Source: Muribaculaceae bacterium (GTDB lineage: Bacteria > Bacteroidota > Bacteroidia > Bacteroidales > Muribaculaceae). Taken from it: a stretch of 37,939 nucleotides of DNA. Positions 9,026 to 16,596 of this stretch are shown one piece after another (the stretch's first letter is position 1; the number at the start of each line of letters is the position of its first letter). The DNA lies in assembly GCA_017619355.1 (NCBI GenBank), contig JAFZSO010000042.1, forward strand, positions 1-37,939, given 5' to 3'. The position numbers and the translations under genes are program-made. The notes below the pieces were generated by a model. The model searched no databases, was not told where the DNA came from, and saw only the letters and a list, made by a program, of their open reading frames with translations.

Positions 9026-9565
9026 TTAGTCGTCAATTCCCAGGAAACGCCCCGATGTGTCGAACTTCAGGTCCAAGCCATTAGCGAGTTCAATCTCATA
9101 GCCGTAAGCATCTTTATCGATTTTAGTGATGGGCACTGCCTGATAGTTGGTATTAACATAATTGGCGATTGCTTGCGGAACAAGTGCCGCTGGAACAGCC
9201 TTGACGTGGCAATCCACATTGTCCCACTGGTTGTTGCGGTCGAACTCAATCTCGGTGCCATCGTTAAGAATCACATCATATTCGACGCCGCCATATTCAG
9301 AGTCGGCATCGACATTGACAATCGTCGCACCGGCGAAGTATTGCTGCACAAAGGCATTGACGGCCTCTGGTACGGCCTGGGGCGATGCTACCGGTGCCTG
9401 TGTCTGGGCTTGAGGTTGGGTAGCATTAACTGAGGCCTGAGCGGGTTGTTGCGCGGCAGGTACTGTTGTTTGCTGTTGGTTTGCTCCGTTATTTCCTGTG
9501 CATGCCATCAGTGCCACAAAGGCAAGACATGCTATCGATAACATTTTAATGCTTTGTTTTTTCAT
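9026..9565 (-). CDS. PepSY-like (beta-lactamase-inhibitor-like fold) lipoprotein, Q/A/P linker
   Basis: 179 residues. The start at 9565 (MKKQSIKMLSIAC) is chosen because a lipoprotein signal ending LMAC follows; a longer frame starts 29 codons upstream but hides the signal. A low-complexity Gln/Ala/Pro linker (about residues 25-65) tethers two PepSY-like repeats: VPEAVNAFVQQYF ... EFDRNNQWDNVDC and VPQAIANYVNTNY ... LKFDTSGRFLGIDD. Each repeat has the helix-plus-meander pattern of the PepSY_like family, found in Bacteroidota periplasmic or surface proteins of unknown role. It is third in a row of three paralogues and runs directly into the DUF3667 gene. Ligand or partner cannot be told from sequence. 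Confidence 0.8.
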   Translation of the reverse strand: MKKQSIKMLSIACLAFVALMACTGNNGANQQQTTVPAAQQPAQASVNATQPQAQTQAPVASPQAVPEAVNAFVQQYFAGATIVNVDADSEYGGVEYDVILNDGTEIEFDRNNQWDNVDCHVKAVPAALVPQAIANYVNTNYQAVPITKIDKDAYGYEIELANGLDLKFDTSGRFLGIDD

Positions 9566-9635
9566 TTTGTTGTAAGGTTTATAATGGTTAGGGGCCAATT
9601 GCTCAGCCCCTAAACCTGTAGTGGATGCAAAAGTT

Positions 9636-10064
9636 TTAGTCGTCGATGTCAATTACCTGGAAAGCACGATTGTACTCAATCTCTAATCCGTTGTTGAGTT
9701 TCACCTCGTAGCCGCGACGATTGCGGTCGAGTTTAAGAATCGTGGTGCCCGGAAAAGATGTCTTGACGTTGGCTTTGATTTGTTCGGGAATGAGCGCAGT
9801 GGGAACAAACGAAGTGCGGCAGTCAATCTCTTTCCATTCGCCTTGCTTGTTAAACTCAACTTTCTCACCGCTGTCATAAACGATGGTGTAGTCGTCCCAG
9901 TCCATGGTGACAACCAGAGGCACCTTGTTGGCAAAGTACTCTTTAAGCAGCGCCTGAGCGTTTGCAGGCAGCTGGTTGTAGGTAATCACTTGGTCGTGGT
10001 CGGCCTTAGCGCTGAAGCCAATGAGTATTGCGACCATCAAAAGAATAGCTTTGATACTTTTCAT
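9636..10064 (-). CDS. PepSY-like periplasmic protein
   Basis: 142 residues. A cleavable signal peptide (MKSIKAILLMVAILIGFSAKA) without a lipobox cysteine suggests a soluble periplasmic protein, unlike its two lipoprotein neighbours. Two PepSY-like repeats fill the rest: LPANAQALLKEYF ... VEFNKQGEWKEIDC and IPEQIKANVKTSFPG ... IEYNRAFQVIDIDD. The acidic ending IDIDD is shared with the paralogues. It lies 70 nt upstream of the next gene and 42 nt downstream of the first gene of the set. Function unknown. Confidence 0.8.
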   Translation of the reverse strand: MKSIKAILLMVAILIGFSAKADHDQVITYNQLPANAQALLKEYFANKVPLVVTMDWDDYTIVYDSGEKVEFNKQGEWKEIDCRTSFVPTALIPEQIKANVKTSFPGTTILKLDRNRRGYEVKLNNGLEIEYNRAFQVIDIDD

Positions 10065-10106
10065 TTTTTATTTGTTAATTGGTTAAACTTTTATTTACTC
10101 TGTTAA

Positions 10107-10544
10107 TCAGTCATCCATTTCCATGAGTGCGCCCTGCTCGTTGAGTTTGACCTCAATGCCGTTGAGCAGGTCCACCTCATAACAGTTGTGCTCCTTGTCG
10201 ATTTTCTTGATGCCGATGCCTGGGAAACTGGCATTGACGTAGGTTGCGACCGGAGCGGGAATTACCGAAGCCGGTACGCCTTGCATGGGGCTTTCAATCT
10301 TCTCCCACACATCGTCGGAGTCGAAACTCACCTGTGTTCCGTCGGTCAAGGTGATTTCATAATGTGAGCAGAGGAAGTCACAATCTTTTTGGGCAAACGA
10401 GATGTTCTGTCCGGGGAACGTCTGCTTGACAAAAGTCTGAATCTGTTGGGGAAGTTCAGCAGGAGCAACCGGCTTGTCGCCGCAAGCTGATAGGGTGAAC
10501 AGAAGAACCCCCAATAATAATAAATAATAATTGTTCGTTTTCAT
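10107..10544 (-). CDS. PepSY-like lipoprotein, first gene of the operon
   Basis: 145 residues. Lipoprotein signal MKTNNYYLLLLGVLLFTLSAC, then two PepSY-like repeats (LPQQIQTFVKQTFPG ... SFDSDDVWEKIES and IPAPVATYVNASFPG ... VKLNEQGALMEMDD). Extra cysteines in repeat 1 (KDCDFLCSH) and repeat 2 (EHNCYEV) are absent from the sisters and could form disulfides. It heads a four-gene minus-strand set that ends with the DUF3667 protein. I found no TAnnTTTG promoter directly upstream. Confidence 0.8.
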   Translation of the reverse strand: MKTNNYYLLLLGVLLFTLSACGDKPVAPAELPQQIQTFVKQTFPGQNISFAQKDCDFLCSHYEITLTDGTQVSFDSDDVWEKIESPMQGVPASVIPAPVATYVNASFPGIGIKKIDKEHNCYEVDLLNGIEVKLNEQGALMEMDD

Positions 10545-11040
10545 AAAATATATATTCTATAATGCCTATTACATTGAAACAAATGACAATAATGGCACAC
10601 CACAGCTTTAGCCGAGATGTGCCGTATTTCCTGATGTTGCGACCATGCCGCAACTATTTTTGTCAGTAAACTCTAAGCACCCACATCTAAACTCTAAACC
10701 ATGAGTGAAGCGAGTATTAAATGGAGGGGGTGATAACGCGCAGTCTATCAATGGATTAATCAACCCAGTGAGAGCAAATGACGATATGTTGTTGCGCACT
10801 ATCATTACTTGTAAATGTATTTTAATTGACAAAGATACTGTATTTTTCTTAAATCGAGCTGCTTTGCAAACAAAAAAGTTTCAGCGGCTCTCTAACTGTT
10901 ATGTTTTTTTGTTTTAGTCTGTTGGTTTCTGATATAGTTTTTTACTTCGTATGCTTCAGCCAAATCTGAATAGAAATTGCCGAGCGGGAGCAGTTTATCT
11001 AGCCGCAGTCTTGTACCGTCAGCACAATCCGTTAGATGGT

Positions 11041-11163
11041 CGTGAGGCACCGCCTCACGATATACCCCGCTCTGTGCCGTCTGTCCCGTCCATGCAGTCC
11101 AAGGTTGTGCCTTGGAAAAATATCTCCTCAACTCCGTAGAAACCCGTAATTGTGTGCAATTAC
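11041..11163. repeat. Cluster of three perfect hairpins
   Basis: CGTGAGGC-acc-GCCTCACG (11041-11059), CCAAGG-ttgtg-CCTTGG (11099-11115) and GTAATTG-tgtg-CAATTAC (11146-11163). None has a T-run, so they are not ordinary terminators. A comparable trio stands at 36325-36397. Confidence 0.65.
11124..11142 (+). repeat. 19-bp direct repeat, left copy
   Basis: CTCCTCAACTCCGTAGAAA, identical to 11926-11944. The pair brackets the winged-helix gene. Confidence 0.8.
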
Positions 11164-11265
11164 CATAGCATGGCCATCCCCCAACCCTTATCTTCGCCCC
11201 CAAAAATTGTCATTAATCATAATAATATTCATCAATTGTCATCAATTGTCTGACCCACTACTATC

Positions 11266-11754
11266 ATGAAAACACTACCTAAAACACTCAATGCCACCAT
11301 CGCGAAGCTCGTTCACGGTAACGCCGTGCGCGGCTACATCATCAACATCATTATAGCTCACAACGGCCGCATTTCCATTGCCGGTATCGCAAAGCTCATG
11401 TTCCGCTCCCGCGAGGCCATAGCGAAACACATCAGGGTGCTCGAAGCCATGAGAGTCATTCAGCATGTCGGAACCACGCGAAAAGGTTACTGGCGAGTAG
11501 TGGCACTTAATAAGGCCCAGCTCAACCAACTCATGGGCATCCCGCCTCAACTGGTCCAACGCTTCGATGGAATTCGACTCAAGCCACATTCAACGAAAGC
11601 ACTTGATAACTCCACGCAAGTACACAATAACTGCACGGAAGCACACAAACCAGCCCCGAAAGTACACAAACAGGCCTCGGAAGTACACAATGAATCCACG
11701 AAAGCACACAATGCCAATTTTGACGATTTCTTCACCGTATCGTTTAGTTATTAG
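11266..11754 (+). CDS. Small winged-helix DNA-binding protein with His-containing heptad tail
   Basis: 162 residues. Residues about 35-85 form a winged helix: SIAGIAKLM, recognition-helix candidate SREAIAKHIRVLEAMRVI, and the wing QHVGTTRKGYWRVV, which resembles the common Bacteroidota ending G.nK.GyWkV. From about residue 110 the chain is built of seven-residue units (NSTQVHN, NCTEAHK, PAPKVHK, QASEVHN, ESTKAHN), each with a His, encoded by 21-bp DNA repeats. The repeats give a polar tail with no known domain. The gene lies alone between 19-bp direct repeats and next to hydF, which reads toward it. A transcriptional regulator is likely, possibly autoregulatory through its own repeats, but no target is proven. 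The ATG at 11266 precedes the first recognisable helix. Confidence 0.7.
   Translation: MKTLPKTLNATIAKLVHGNAVRGYIINIIIAHNGRISIAGIAKLMFRSREAIAKHIRVLEAMRVIQHVGTTRKGYWRVVALNKAQLNQLMGIPPQLVQRFDGIRLKPHSTKALDNSTQVHNNCTEAHKPAPKVHKQASEVHNESTKAHNANFDDFFTVSFSY
11594..11719 (+). repeat. Six 21-bp tandem repeats inside the winged-helix gene
   Basis: Each unit starts CGNAAGYAC, usually followed by ACAA; units start at 11594, 11615, 11636, 11657, 11678 and 11699. The clearest core is CGAAAGTACACAAACA (11657-11672). A seventh partial unit, CGAAAGTACCAT, follows outside the gene at 11789-11800. Confidence 0.9.
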
Positions 11755-11925
11755 CGAGTTACATGATTTTTCAATGCCCAAAACCCCACGAAAGTACCAT
11801 GAAATTTCCCATAATCCACCCCCACGCCCTTCCCCACCGAGCGAAGCGAGCTCGCGAGTGGGAGTTTAGCCCCTTTGCGAGAATATTGTAGCGTAGTTGC
11901 ATGCCATCCGTGGGAATCTCCTTAA

Positions 11926-11944
11926 CTCCTCAACTCCGTAGAAA
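11926..11944 (+). repeat. 19-bp direct repeat, right copy
   Basis: Identical to 11124-11142, 802 bp away, just before the hydF 3' end. Confidence 0.8.
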
Positions 11945-11973
11945 TCTGCGCAGTCAAAAGCAAATCAGTGGTT

Positions 11974-13164
11974 TTAGCGGGGGAGGGTGATGTGAGGGAG
12001 GATGGCTTGGAGGTGGGCGATGGCGAGGCCGTAGTTGGTGATGGGGACGCCTTGCTGCTGGGCCTTGCGGATGCGCGAGAGCATCATGCGGCGGTTGAAC
12101 ATGCAGGCACCGCAATGGATGATGAGGTCGTAGGGTCGCAGGTCGGCGGGGAAGTCTTTGCCGGCACGGATGTCGAAGGTGACCGATTCGCCCACGCGCT
12201 GGCGTATGATGCGCGGAATCTTGACTCGCCCGATGTCTTCGCTTATGGGCACATGGGTGCATGCCTCGGCAATGAGTACGCGCGAGTGAGGTGTGAGGCG
12301 GTCGATGGCTCGAGCCCCTTGTGTGAGCACCTTCACATCGCCCTTATTGGCCGCCATGAGCACCGAGAAGGATGTGAGGCGTGACGCTTCAGGTTTCAGT
12401 TCATAGACCTGACGGAACACCTGCGAGTCGGTGATGATGAGAGCTGGCGGTTCCTTGAGGTTGTCGAGGCACTGCTTCATGTTGGCTGGGGTGCAACACA
12501 GGCTGATGCACTGTTTGTCGAGCAGGTCGCGCAGGGTCTGTACCTGCGGCAAGATGAGCCGACCTTTGGGTGCCTGCGGGTCTTGCGGCATGACGAGCAG
12601 CACGGTGTCACCTGGTTTGGCGAGCGAGCCCGTGAGGCTCAGCGCCTCGTCGCCGCCACCCGCCTGAATCATGGCTTGGCGAAGGCGCTCGATGCTCTGC
12701 GGGTCGGTGGTGCTGACGGGCACGGGGGTGAAGCCCAGTGCGCGTCGGGCCTGTTGCACTGCCGGGAGCATATTGCTGATGAGGTCGGTCTTGTTGAGCA
12801 CCAGCACCACAGGCACCTCAAGCTGTTGGAGACTGTCGAGCCACTGGCGTTCGAGGGAGAGGTCGTCGATCTGGTCAAAGACGAGCAGAGCCATGTCGGC
12901 CTGGTCGAGCACCTTGCGGGTGCGCTCGTTGCGCAGTTCGCCCACATTGCCCTCATCGTCGAAACCGGCCGTGTCGATGAGCAGGCATGGACCCAACGAA
13001 TGGATTTCCATGGCGCGGTTCACGGGGTCGGTGGTGGTGCCCGCCTCGGGCGAGACGATGGCCACTTGCTGCCCAGTGAGGGCATTGAGCAGCGAGGATT
13101 TACCCACATTGCGGCGGCCAAAGATGGCGATGTGTCGTCTGACGGATTGAGGAGCCTGATTCAT
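11974..13164 (-). CDS. hydF: [FeFe]-hydrogenase maturation GTPase HydF
   Basis: Scaffold and carrier that receives the diiron subcluster made by HydE and HydG and delivers it to HydA. 396 residues. G domain: P-loop GRRNVGKSS (16-24), switch region GTTTDPV (42-48), DTAG (64-67) and NKTD near 125. C-terminal cluster-binding domain: EACTHVP near 300 and HCGACMFNRR near 350, giving the C-x-H and H-C-x2-C ligand set of HydF. It is the last of the hydE-hydG-hydF set. A 152-nt gap full of simple repeats separates it from hydG, so transcript continuity is likely but not certain. Confidence 0.95.
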   Translation of the reverse strand: MNQAPQSVRRHIAIFGRRNVGKSSLLNALTGQQVAIVSPEAGTTTDPVNRAMEIHSLGPCLLIDTAGFDDEGNVGELRNERTRKVLDQADMALLVFDQIDDLSLERQWLDSLQQLEVPVVLVLNKTDLISNMLPAVQQARRALGFTPVPVSTTDPQSIERLRQAMIQAGGGDEALSLTGSLAKPGDTVLLVMPQDPQAPKGRLILPQVQTLRDLLDKQCISLCCTPANMKQCLDNLKEPPALIITDSQVFRQVYELKPEASRLTSFSVLMAANKGDVKVLTQGARAIDRLTPHSRVLIAEACTHVPISEDIGRVKIPRIIRQRVGESVTFDIRAGKDFPADLRPYDLIIHCGACMFNRRMMLSRIRKAQQQGVPITNYGLAIAHLQAILPHITLPR

Positions 13165-13168
13165 TTTT

Positions 13169-13215
13169 TAGTAGAATAGGGAATAGTAAAGTAGTAGAAT
13201 AGTGAATAGTAGACG
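13169..13215. repeat. 23-bp unit repeated twice in the hydG-hydF gap
   Basis: TAGTAGAATAG(G/T)GAATAGTA followed by AAG or GACG, at 13169-13191 and 13192-13215. It abuts the 8-bp family that starts at 13212. Confidence 0.75.
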
Positions 13216-13308
13216 AGCTAACAGGCTAACAAGCTAACAAGTAAACGGGCTGAGAGTTGTGGGCTGTGAACTCGTCCCTCGTCAGCTTGTTTGCTCGTTT
13301 GCTTGTGA
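13212..13308. repeat. Imperfect 8-bp repeats (GACGAGCT type) forming a loose inverted repeat
   Basis: Left arm units GACGAGCT, AACAGGCT, AACAAGCT, AACAAGTA and AACGGGCT (13212-13251). Right arm, about 13275-13308, carries the same words on the opposite strand (ACAAGCAAACGAGC on minus). The same unit is tandem at 31297-31360. Confidence 0.7.
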
Positions 13309-13316
13309 ACTCACAG

Positions 13317-14732
13317 TTAGAAGCGGAAGTCGCGTTCGCCATGCTCGATGTCGCAGAGTCGTTTTGCTGCCAGGTCACGAATGCGCTCGTTGGGGAGCAG
13401 ACCCAGTTCGCGGCGTATGAGTGCCTCGCCTTTCTCACGCGTGGTGGGCGAGGCGTAGTCCTCGAGATACTCCTTGAGGGTGATGAGCGCGTTAGGTGTG
13501 CAGCAGTGGCTGATTTTGCCCTGCTTGACGAGCGTCATGAAACGGTCACCGGTGCGGCCCTCACGGTAGCATGCCGTGCAGAAGCTGGGCAGGTAGTCGA
13601 TGTCGAGCAGCCAGGCGATGACCTCGTCGAGGGTACGCTGATCGCTCACATCAAACTGTGCGGTCTCGTCGTGGCGTTCCTCGGTGGTGTAGCCGCCCAC
13701 GCTGGTGCGCGAGCCGCCGCTGATTTGCGAGATGCCGAGGTCGAGCACGCGTTCACGCACCTTTTGTGACTCGCGGGTGGAGATGATCATGCCCGTGTAA
13801 GGTGCAGCAAGACGAATGATGGCCACGATGCGGCAGAAGATTTCGTCGGGGAGCACATCGGGGAAATTGTCGAGCGAGATGTCGTCGGCAGGGCAGATGC
13901 GCGGCACGCTGATGGTGTGCGGTCCCACGCCCATGCGGGCTTCGAGGTGCTCGGCATGCATGAGCAGACCCACGAGGTCGTAGCGGTAGGTGGTGAGTCC
14001 GTAGAGCACACCTATGCCCACATCGTCGCAGCCGCCTTCCATGGCACGGTCCATGGCCTCGGTGTGGTAGCAGTAGTCGCTCTTGGGGCCGGTGGGGTGC
14101 AGTTTCTCGTAGTTCTCCTTGTTGTAGGTTTCCTGGAACAGGATGTAGGTGCCGATACCGGCCTCCTTGAGGCGGCGATAGTTCTCGACGGTGGTGGCGG
14201 CGATATTCACATTCACGCGGCGGATGGCGCCGTTGCCCACCTTGGTATCATAGATGGTCTTGATTGACTCGAGCACATATTCGATGGGGTTGATGATGGG
14301 GTGCTCACCCGTCTCAAGGGCAAGTCGCTTGTGGCCCATCTTCTGCAGGGCGATGACCTCTTGGCGTATTTCGTCTTGCGTGAGTTTCTTGCGGGGGATG
14401 GTGCGGTTCTTGCCGTGATAGGGGCAATAGACGCATCCGTTAATGCAATAGTTGGAAAGGTAGAGCGGTGCAAAGAGCACGATTCGGTTGCCATAGAGTT
14501 TCTTCTTGACCTCGCGCGCCAGGTCTTCGTAGCGCTGCACCAGGTCGGGCTGGTCGCACTCAAGCAGCACGGCGGCTTCGCGGTGGGTAAGGCCTTTGCA
14601 GGTAGCGGCCTTGTTGATGATTTCTTCGATAAGAGCCCGGTTGCTACGGTTCTGTTCGGCGTAGTGTAGGGTCTCTAAGATTTCGCCGTGGTCAATGAAC
14701 TCTTCGGCATGGGGTGATTTAGGATTATACAT
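13317..14732 (-). CDS. hydG: Hydrogenase maturase HydG (radical SAM tyrosine lyase)
   Basis: Cleaves tyrosine to supply CO and CN- for the H-cluster diiron site. 471 residues, the usual length. Radical-SAM motif C96-x3-C100-x2-C103 in CINGCVYC. The C-terminal auxiliary-cluster motif is complete: CTACYREGRTGDRFM from residue 385 and HCCTPNALITLKEYLEDYA near 409. The TIM-barrel stretch ALETGEHP and the motif GGSRTSVGGY, typical of HydG/ThiH, are also seen. The start at 14732 lies 12 nt after the hydE stop. The C-terminal Cys motif separates it from ThiH. Confidence 0.96.
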   Translation of the reverse strand: MYNPKSPHAEEFIDHGEILETLHYAEQNRSNRALIEEIINKAATCKGLTHREAAVLLECDQPDLVQRYEDLAREVKKKLYGNRIVLFAPLYLSNYCINGCVYCPYHGKNRTIPRKKLTQDEIRQEVIALQKMGHKRLALETGEHPIINPIEYVLESIKTIYDTKVGNGAIRRVNVNIAATTVENYRRLKEAGIGTYILFQETYNKENYEKLHPTGPKSDYCYHTEAMDRAMEGGCDDVGIGVLYGLTTYRYDLVGLLMHAEHLEARMGVGPHTISVPRICPADDISLDNFPDVLPDEIFCRIVAIIRLAAPYTGMIISTRESQKVRERVLDLGISQISGGSRTSVGGYTTEERHDETAQFDVSDQRTLDEVIAWLLDIDYLPSFCTACYREGRTGDRFMTLVKQGKISHCCTPNALITLKEYLEDYASPTTREKGEALIRRELGLLPNERIRDLAAKRLCDIEHGERDFRF

Positions 14733-14744
14733 AGTATGGTTGAA

Positions 14745-15806
14745 TTAAAGGTTGTTCATAAATGGAGGATTATTGGGTGCGTCGCCACGGCCCCAGTCGA
14801 TGTGGTAGCCGATGGTGGCGAGTTGCTGTTCGAGTTGATGGATACCTTCGGCCGCCTCGGCATCGGTCACCGCCTTGCCGTCGTAGAGGCTGTACTGGTT
14901 GCGCACAGGGGCGGGAGAGAGGTTGGGCATGACCACATTGGCGCCAGCCTTGATGCCCATGAGCCGGCCCTCGGGGTGAATGGTGTTGAGGGCGGTGGTG
15001 GAGGGCAGGAGTACCTTGGGGAACATGAGCCTGAAGATGGCGTAGAGCCTGGTGGTGAGGTCGGCGCTGCCGGCGGGATGATGGCCCAGAGGTGTGTCGT
15101 GATGCGGCACGAAGGGGCCGAGGCCAATCATGTGCGGCTGGAACTGCTCGATGAACTGGATATCTTCGACCAGATGCCCGACCGTTTGCCCAGGACTGCC
15201 CACCATGATGCCGGTGCCCACTTGATAGCCGAGCTGCTTGAGTGCCTCGAGGCATTCAAGCCTTGTGGTGAGCGACATGGTGGCGGGATGCAGGGTGGCG
15301 TAGTGTGCAGTGTTGTGCGTCTCGTGACGCAACAGGTAGCGGTTGGCTCCAGCCTGTAGCCAGCGCTTGTAGGTCTCATAGCTCCATTCACCCAGCGAGA
15401 GGGTGATGGCGCACTCGGGCCACGATGCCCTGATGTCAGCCACCAGTTGCTCGATCCATTGAGCCTTGTCGCGAGGCAGTTCGCCGCCTTGCAGCACAAA
15501 GGTGCGGAAGCCTAGGCTGTAACCTTGCTGGCAGCATTGCATTACCTCGTCGTGCGTGAGGGTGTAGCGGGCAACATGGGTGTTGCTCTTGCGAATGCCG
15601 CAGTACAGGCAGTCGTTGCGGCACACATTGGTGACTTCTACGAGTCCGCGCACGAAGATGCCGTGCCCGAAGTTGTCGACAGCCACCTGCTGTGCCTGCT
15701 GGCGCAGATAGGCAATGTCATCGCCATCAGGGGCGGTGAGCAGAGCCGCATAGTCGTGCGCCTGGAGGTGGTGCGTGTCACGCAATATGTCGACGAGCCG
15801 TTTCAT
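14745..15806 (-). CDS. hydE: Hydrogenase maturase HydE (radical SAM)
   Basis: Radical SAM enzyme acting on the HydG product to build the diiron unit with its dithiolate bridge. 353 residues. Radical-SAM motif C62-x3-C66-x2-C69 in VCRNDCLYCGI, with BioB/HydE-like barrel motifs (VLQGGELP, HETHNTAHYATLHP, GTGIMVGSPGQT, IGLGPFVPHHDTPL). The N-terminal residues before the barrel fit the family. It leads the maturation operon behind a strong promoter (15840-15871) and is followed 12 nt later by hydG. Without its neighbours it could be mistaken for a pyrrolysine/biotin-type radical SAM enzyme. Confidence 0.95.
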   Translation of the reverse strand: MKRLVDILRDTHHLQAHDYAALLTAPDGDDIAYLRQQAQQVAVDNFGHGIFVRGLVEVTNVCRNDCLYCGIRKSNTHVARYTLTHDEVMQCCQQGYSLGFRTFVLQGGELPRDKAQWIEQLVADIRASWPECAITLSLGEWSYETYKRWLQAGANRYLLRHETHNTAHYATLHPATMSLTTRLECLEALKQLGYQVGTGIMVGSPGQTVGHLVEDIQFIEQFQPHMIGLGPFVPHHDTPLGHHPAGSADLTTRLYAIFRLMFPKVLLPSTTALNTIHPEGRLMGIKAGANVVMPNLSPAPVRNQYSLYDGKAVTDAEAAEGIHQLEQQLATIGYHIDWGRGDAPNNPPFMNNL

Positions 15807-15839
15807 TTTTCGGTATTCGTGAGATTACCAGTTAACCCA

Positions 15840-15871
15840 CAAAGTTACGAATAACGGCTCATAAAAGCAAG
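15840..15871 (-). promoter_or_regulatory. Promoter of hydEGF
   Basis: Minus strand CTTG, 20 nt, TAACTTTG. The -7 box is an exact TAnnTTTG and the spacing equals the other good promoters here. The ATG is 33 nt downstream. Confidence 0.8.
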
Positions 15872-15945
15872 CGAATCGCCGTTTTTCAAACAACGCTTTT
15901 TGGGCGGTGAAAAAGACGGATGGTGGAAAAAACGGGAAAAATGCG

Positions 15946-15953
15946 TAAATTTG
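15946..15953 (+). promoter_or_regulatory. -7 element of the UDG-family gene, near-leaderless
   Basis: TAAATTTG ends only 8 nt before the ATG at 15962, so the mRNA would have almost no leader. The preceding bases GGGAAAAATGCG also precede the -7 box at 22167. Confidence 0.6.
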
Positions 15954-15961
15954 CAGTGAAA

Positions 15962-16555
15962 ATGAAACACAAAGAACCGCAAATAGAGACGCATCCGTTC
16001 GAGCCGTTTTTGCCTGATGGGGCTCGGGTGCTGATGCTGGGCACATTCCCGCCTAAACCCGAACGATGGTCGATGGAGTTCTATTATCCTAACCGTCAGA
16101 ATGATATGTGGCGCTTGGCAGGTCTCATCTTCTTTGGCGACAAGCATCATTTCTGGCTTGAGCAGGAGAAACGCTTCGATTTGCCACGGCTCAAGGAGTT
16201 TCTCACCGAGCAGCGCATAGCCTTGTATGACACGGCGATGCGTGTGCGGCGGCTGAAGGACAATGCCAGCGACAAGTTTCTGGACATTGTGGAGACCATA
16301 GACCTGGACCGCTTTTTTGCTTTGCGGCCCACCATCAGCGCGATTGTGACGGCTGGCGAGAAGGCCACTGGTGTGATTGCCGAGAAGGCTGGGGTGGAGA
16401 TACCCAAGATGGGTGAGAGCGTGCAGTGTGTCTATCATGGCCATCGGTTCATACTCTACCGCATGCCGTCGTCGTCGCGGGCTTATCCGTTGGCGCTGGA
16501 GAAGAAAGCCGAGGCCTATGGTGCGATGTTTCGTGCGCTGGGTTATGAAGTGTGA
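15962..16555 (+). CDS. Uracil-DNA glycosylase superfamily protein (HDG/Mug-like)
   Basis: Likely base-excision repair enzyme removing deaminated bases. 197 residues from ATG 15962, chosen because a -7 element lies at 15946-15953; an ATG 14 codons upstream would sit ahead of the transcription start. The UDG-superfamily motif 1 equivalent is LMLGTFPPKPERWSMEFYY, followed by NDMWRLAGLIF. The terminal motif MPSSSRAYP matches the family's second active-site loop (xPSSSxA). The Asn/Asp usually expected in motif 1 is not obvious, as in family 6 (hypoxanthine-DNA glycosylase) relatives. Substrate is therefore uncertain. It is divergent from hydE and reads toward the DedA gene, 41 nt on. Confidence 0.78.
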   Translation: MKHKEPQIETHPFEPFLPDGARVLMLGTFPPKPERWSMEFYYPNRQNDMWRLAGLIFFGDKHHFWLEQEKRFDLPRLKEFLTEQRIALYDTAMRVRRLKDNASDKFLDIVETIDLDRFFALRPTISAIVTAGEKATGVIAEKAGVEIPKMGESVQCVYHGHRFILYRMPSSSRAYPLALEKKAEAYGAMFRALGYEV

Positions 16556-16566
16556 GTTTTTTATAT

Positions 16567-16574
16567 TATCTTTG
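16567..16574 (+). promoter_or_regulatory. -7 element of the DedA gene
   Basis: TATCTTTG, exact TAnnTTTG, 22 nt before the ATG at 16597. No good -33 box. Confidence 0.5.
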
Positions 16575-16596
16575 TAGGACAAAACAAAAAAGACTG

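Larger units (their letters stand above)
10545..11265. other. 721-bp gene-free stretch, hairpins and direct repeats
   Basis: No convincing gene in either strand; the few short open frames lack family resemblance or start signals. The left part (10545-10940) is featureless and AT-rich. The right part holds three perfect short hairpins (11041-11163), one end of a 19-bp direct repeat (11124-11142) and a 10-bp tandem (ATCAATTGTC twice, 11231-11250) just before the winged-helix gene. Confidence 0.6.

Noticed and set aside
10608-10917. Short open frames in the gap upstream of the winged-helix gene
   Set aside because: About 70 codons each, with no recognisable domain or signal peptide. A TATCTTTG word near one start does not give a sensible leader.
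11594-11719. CRISPR-like array
   Set aside because: Units are contiguous with no spacers, lie in a reading frame, and no cas genes are near. The array at 36551-36610 is likewise contiguous.
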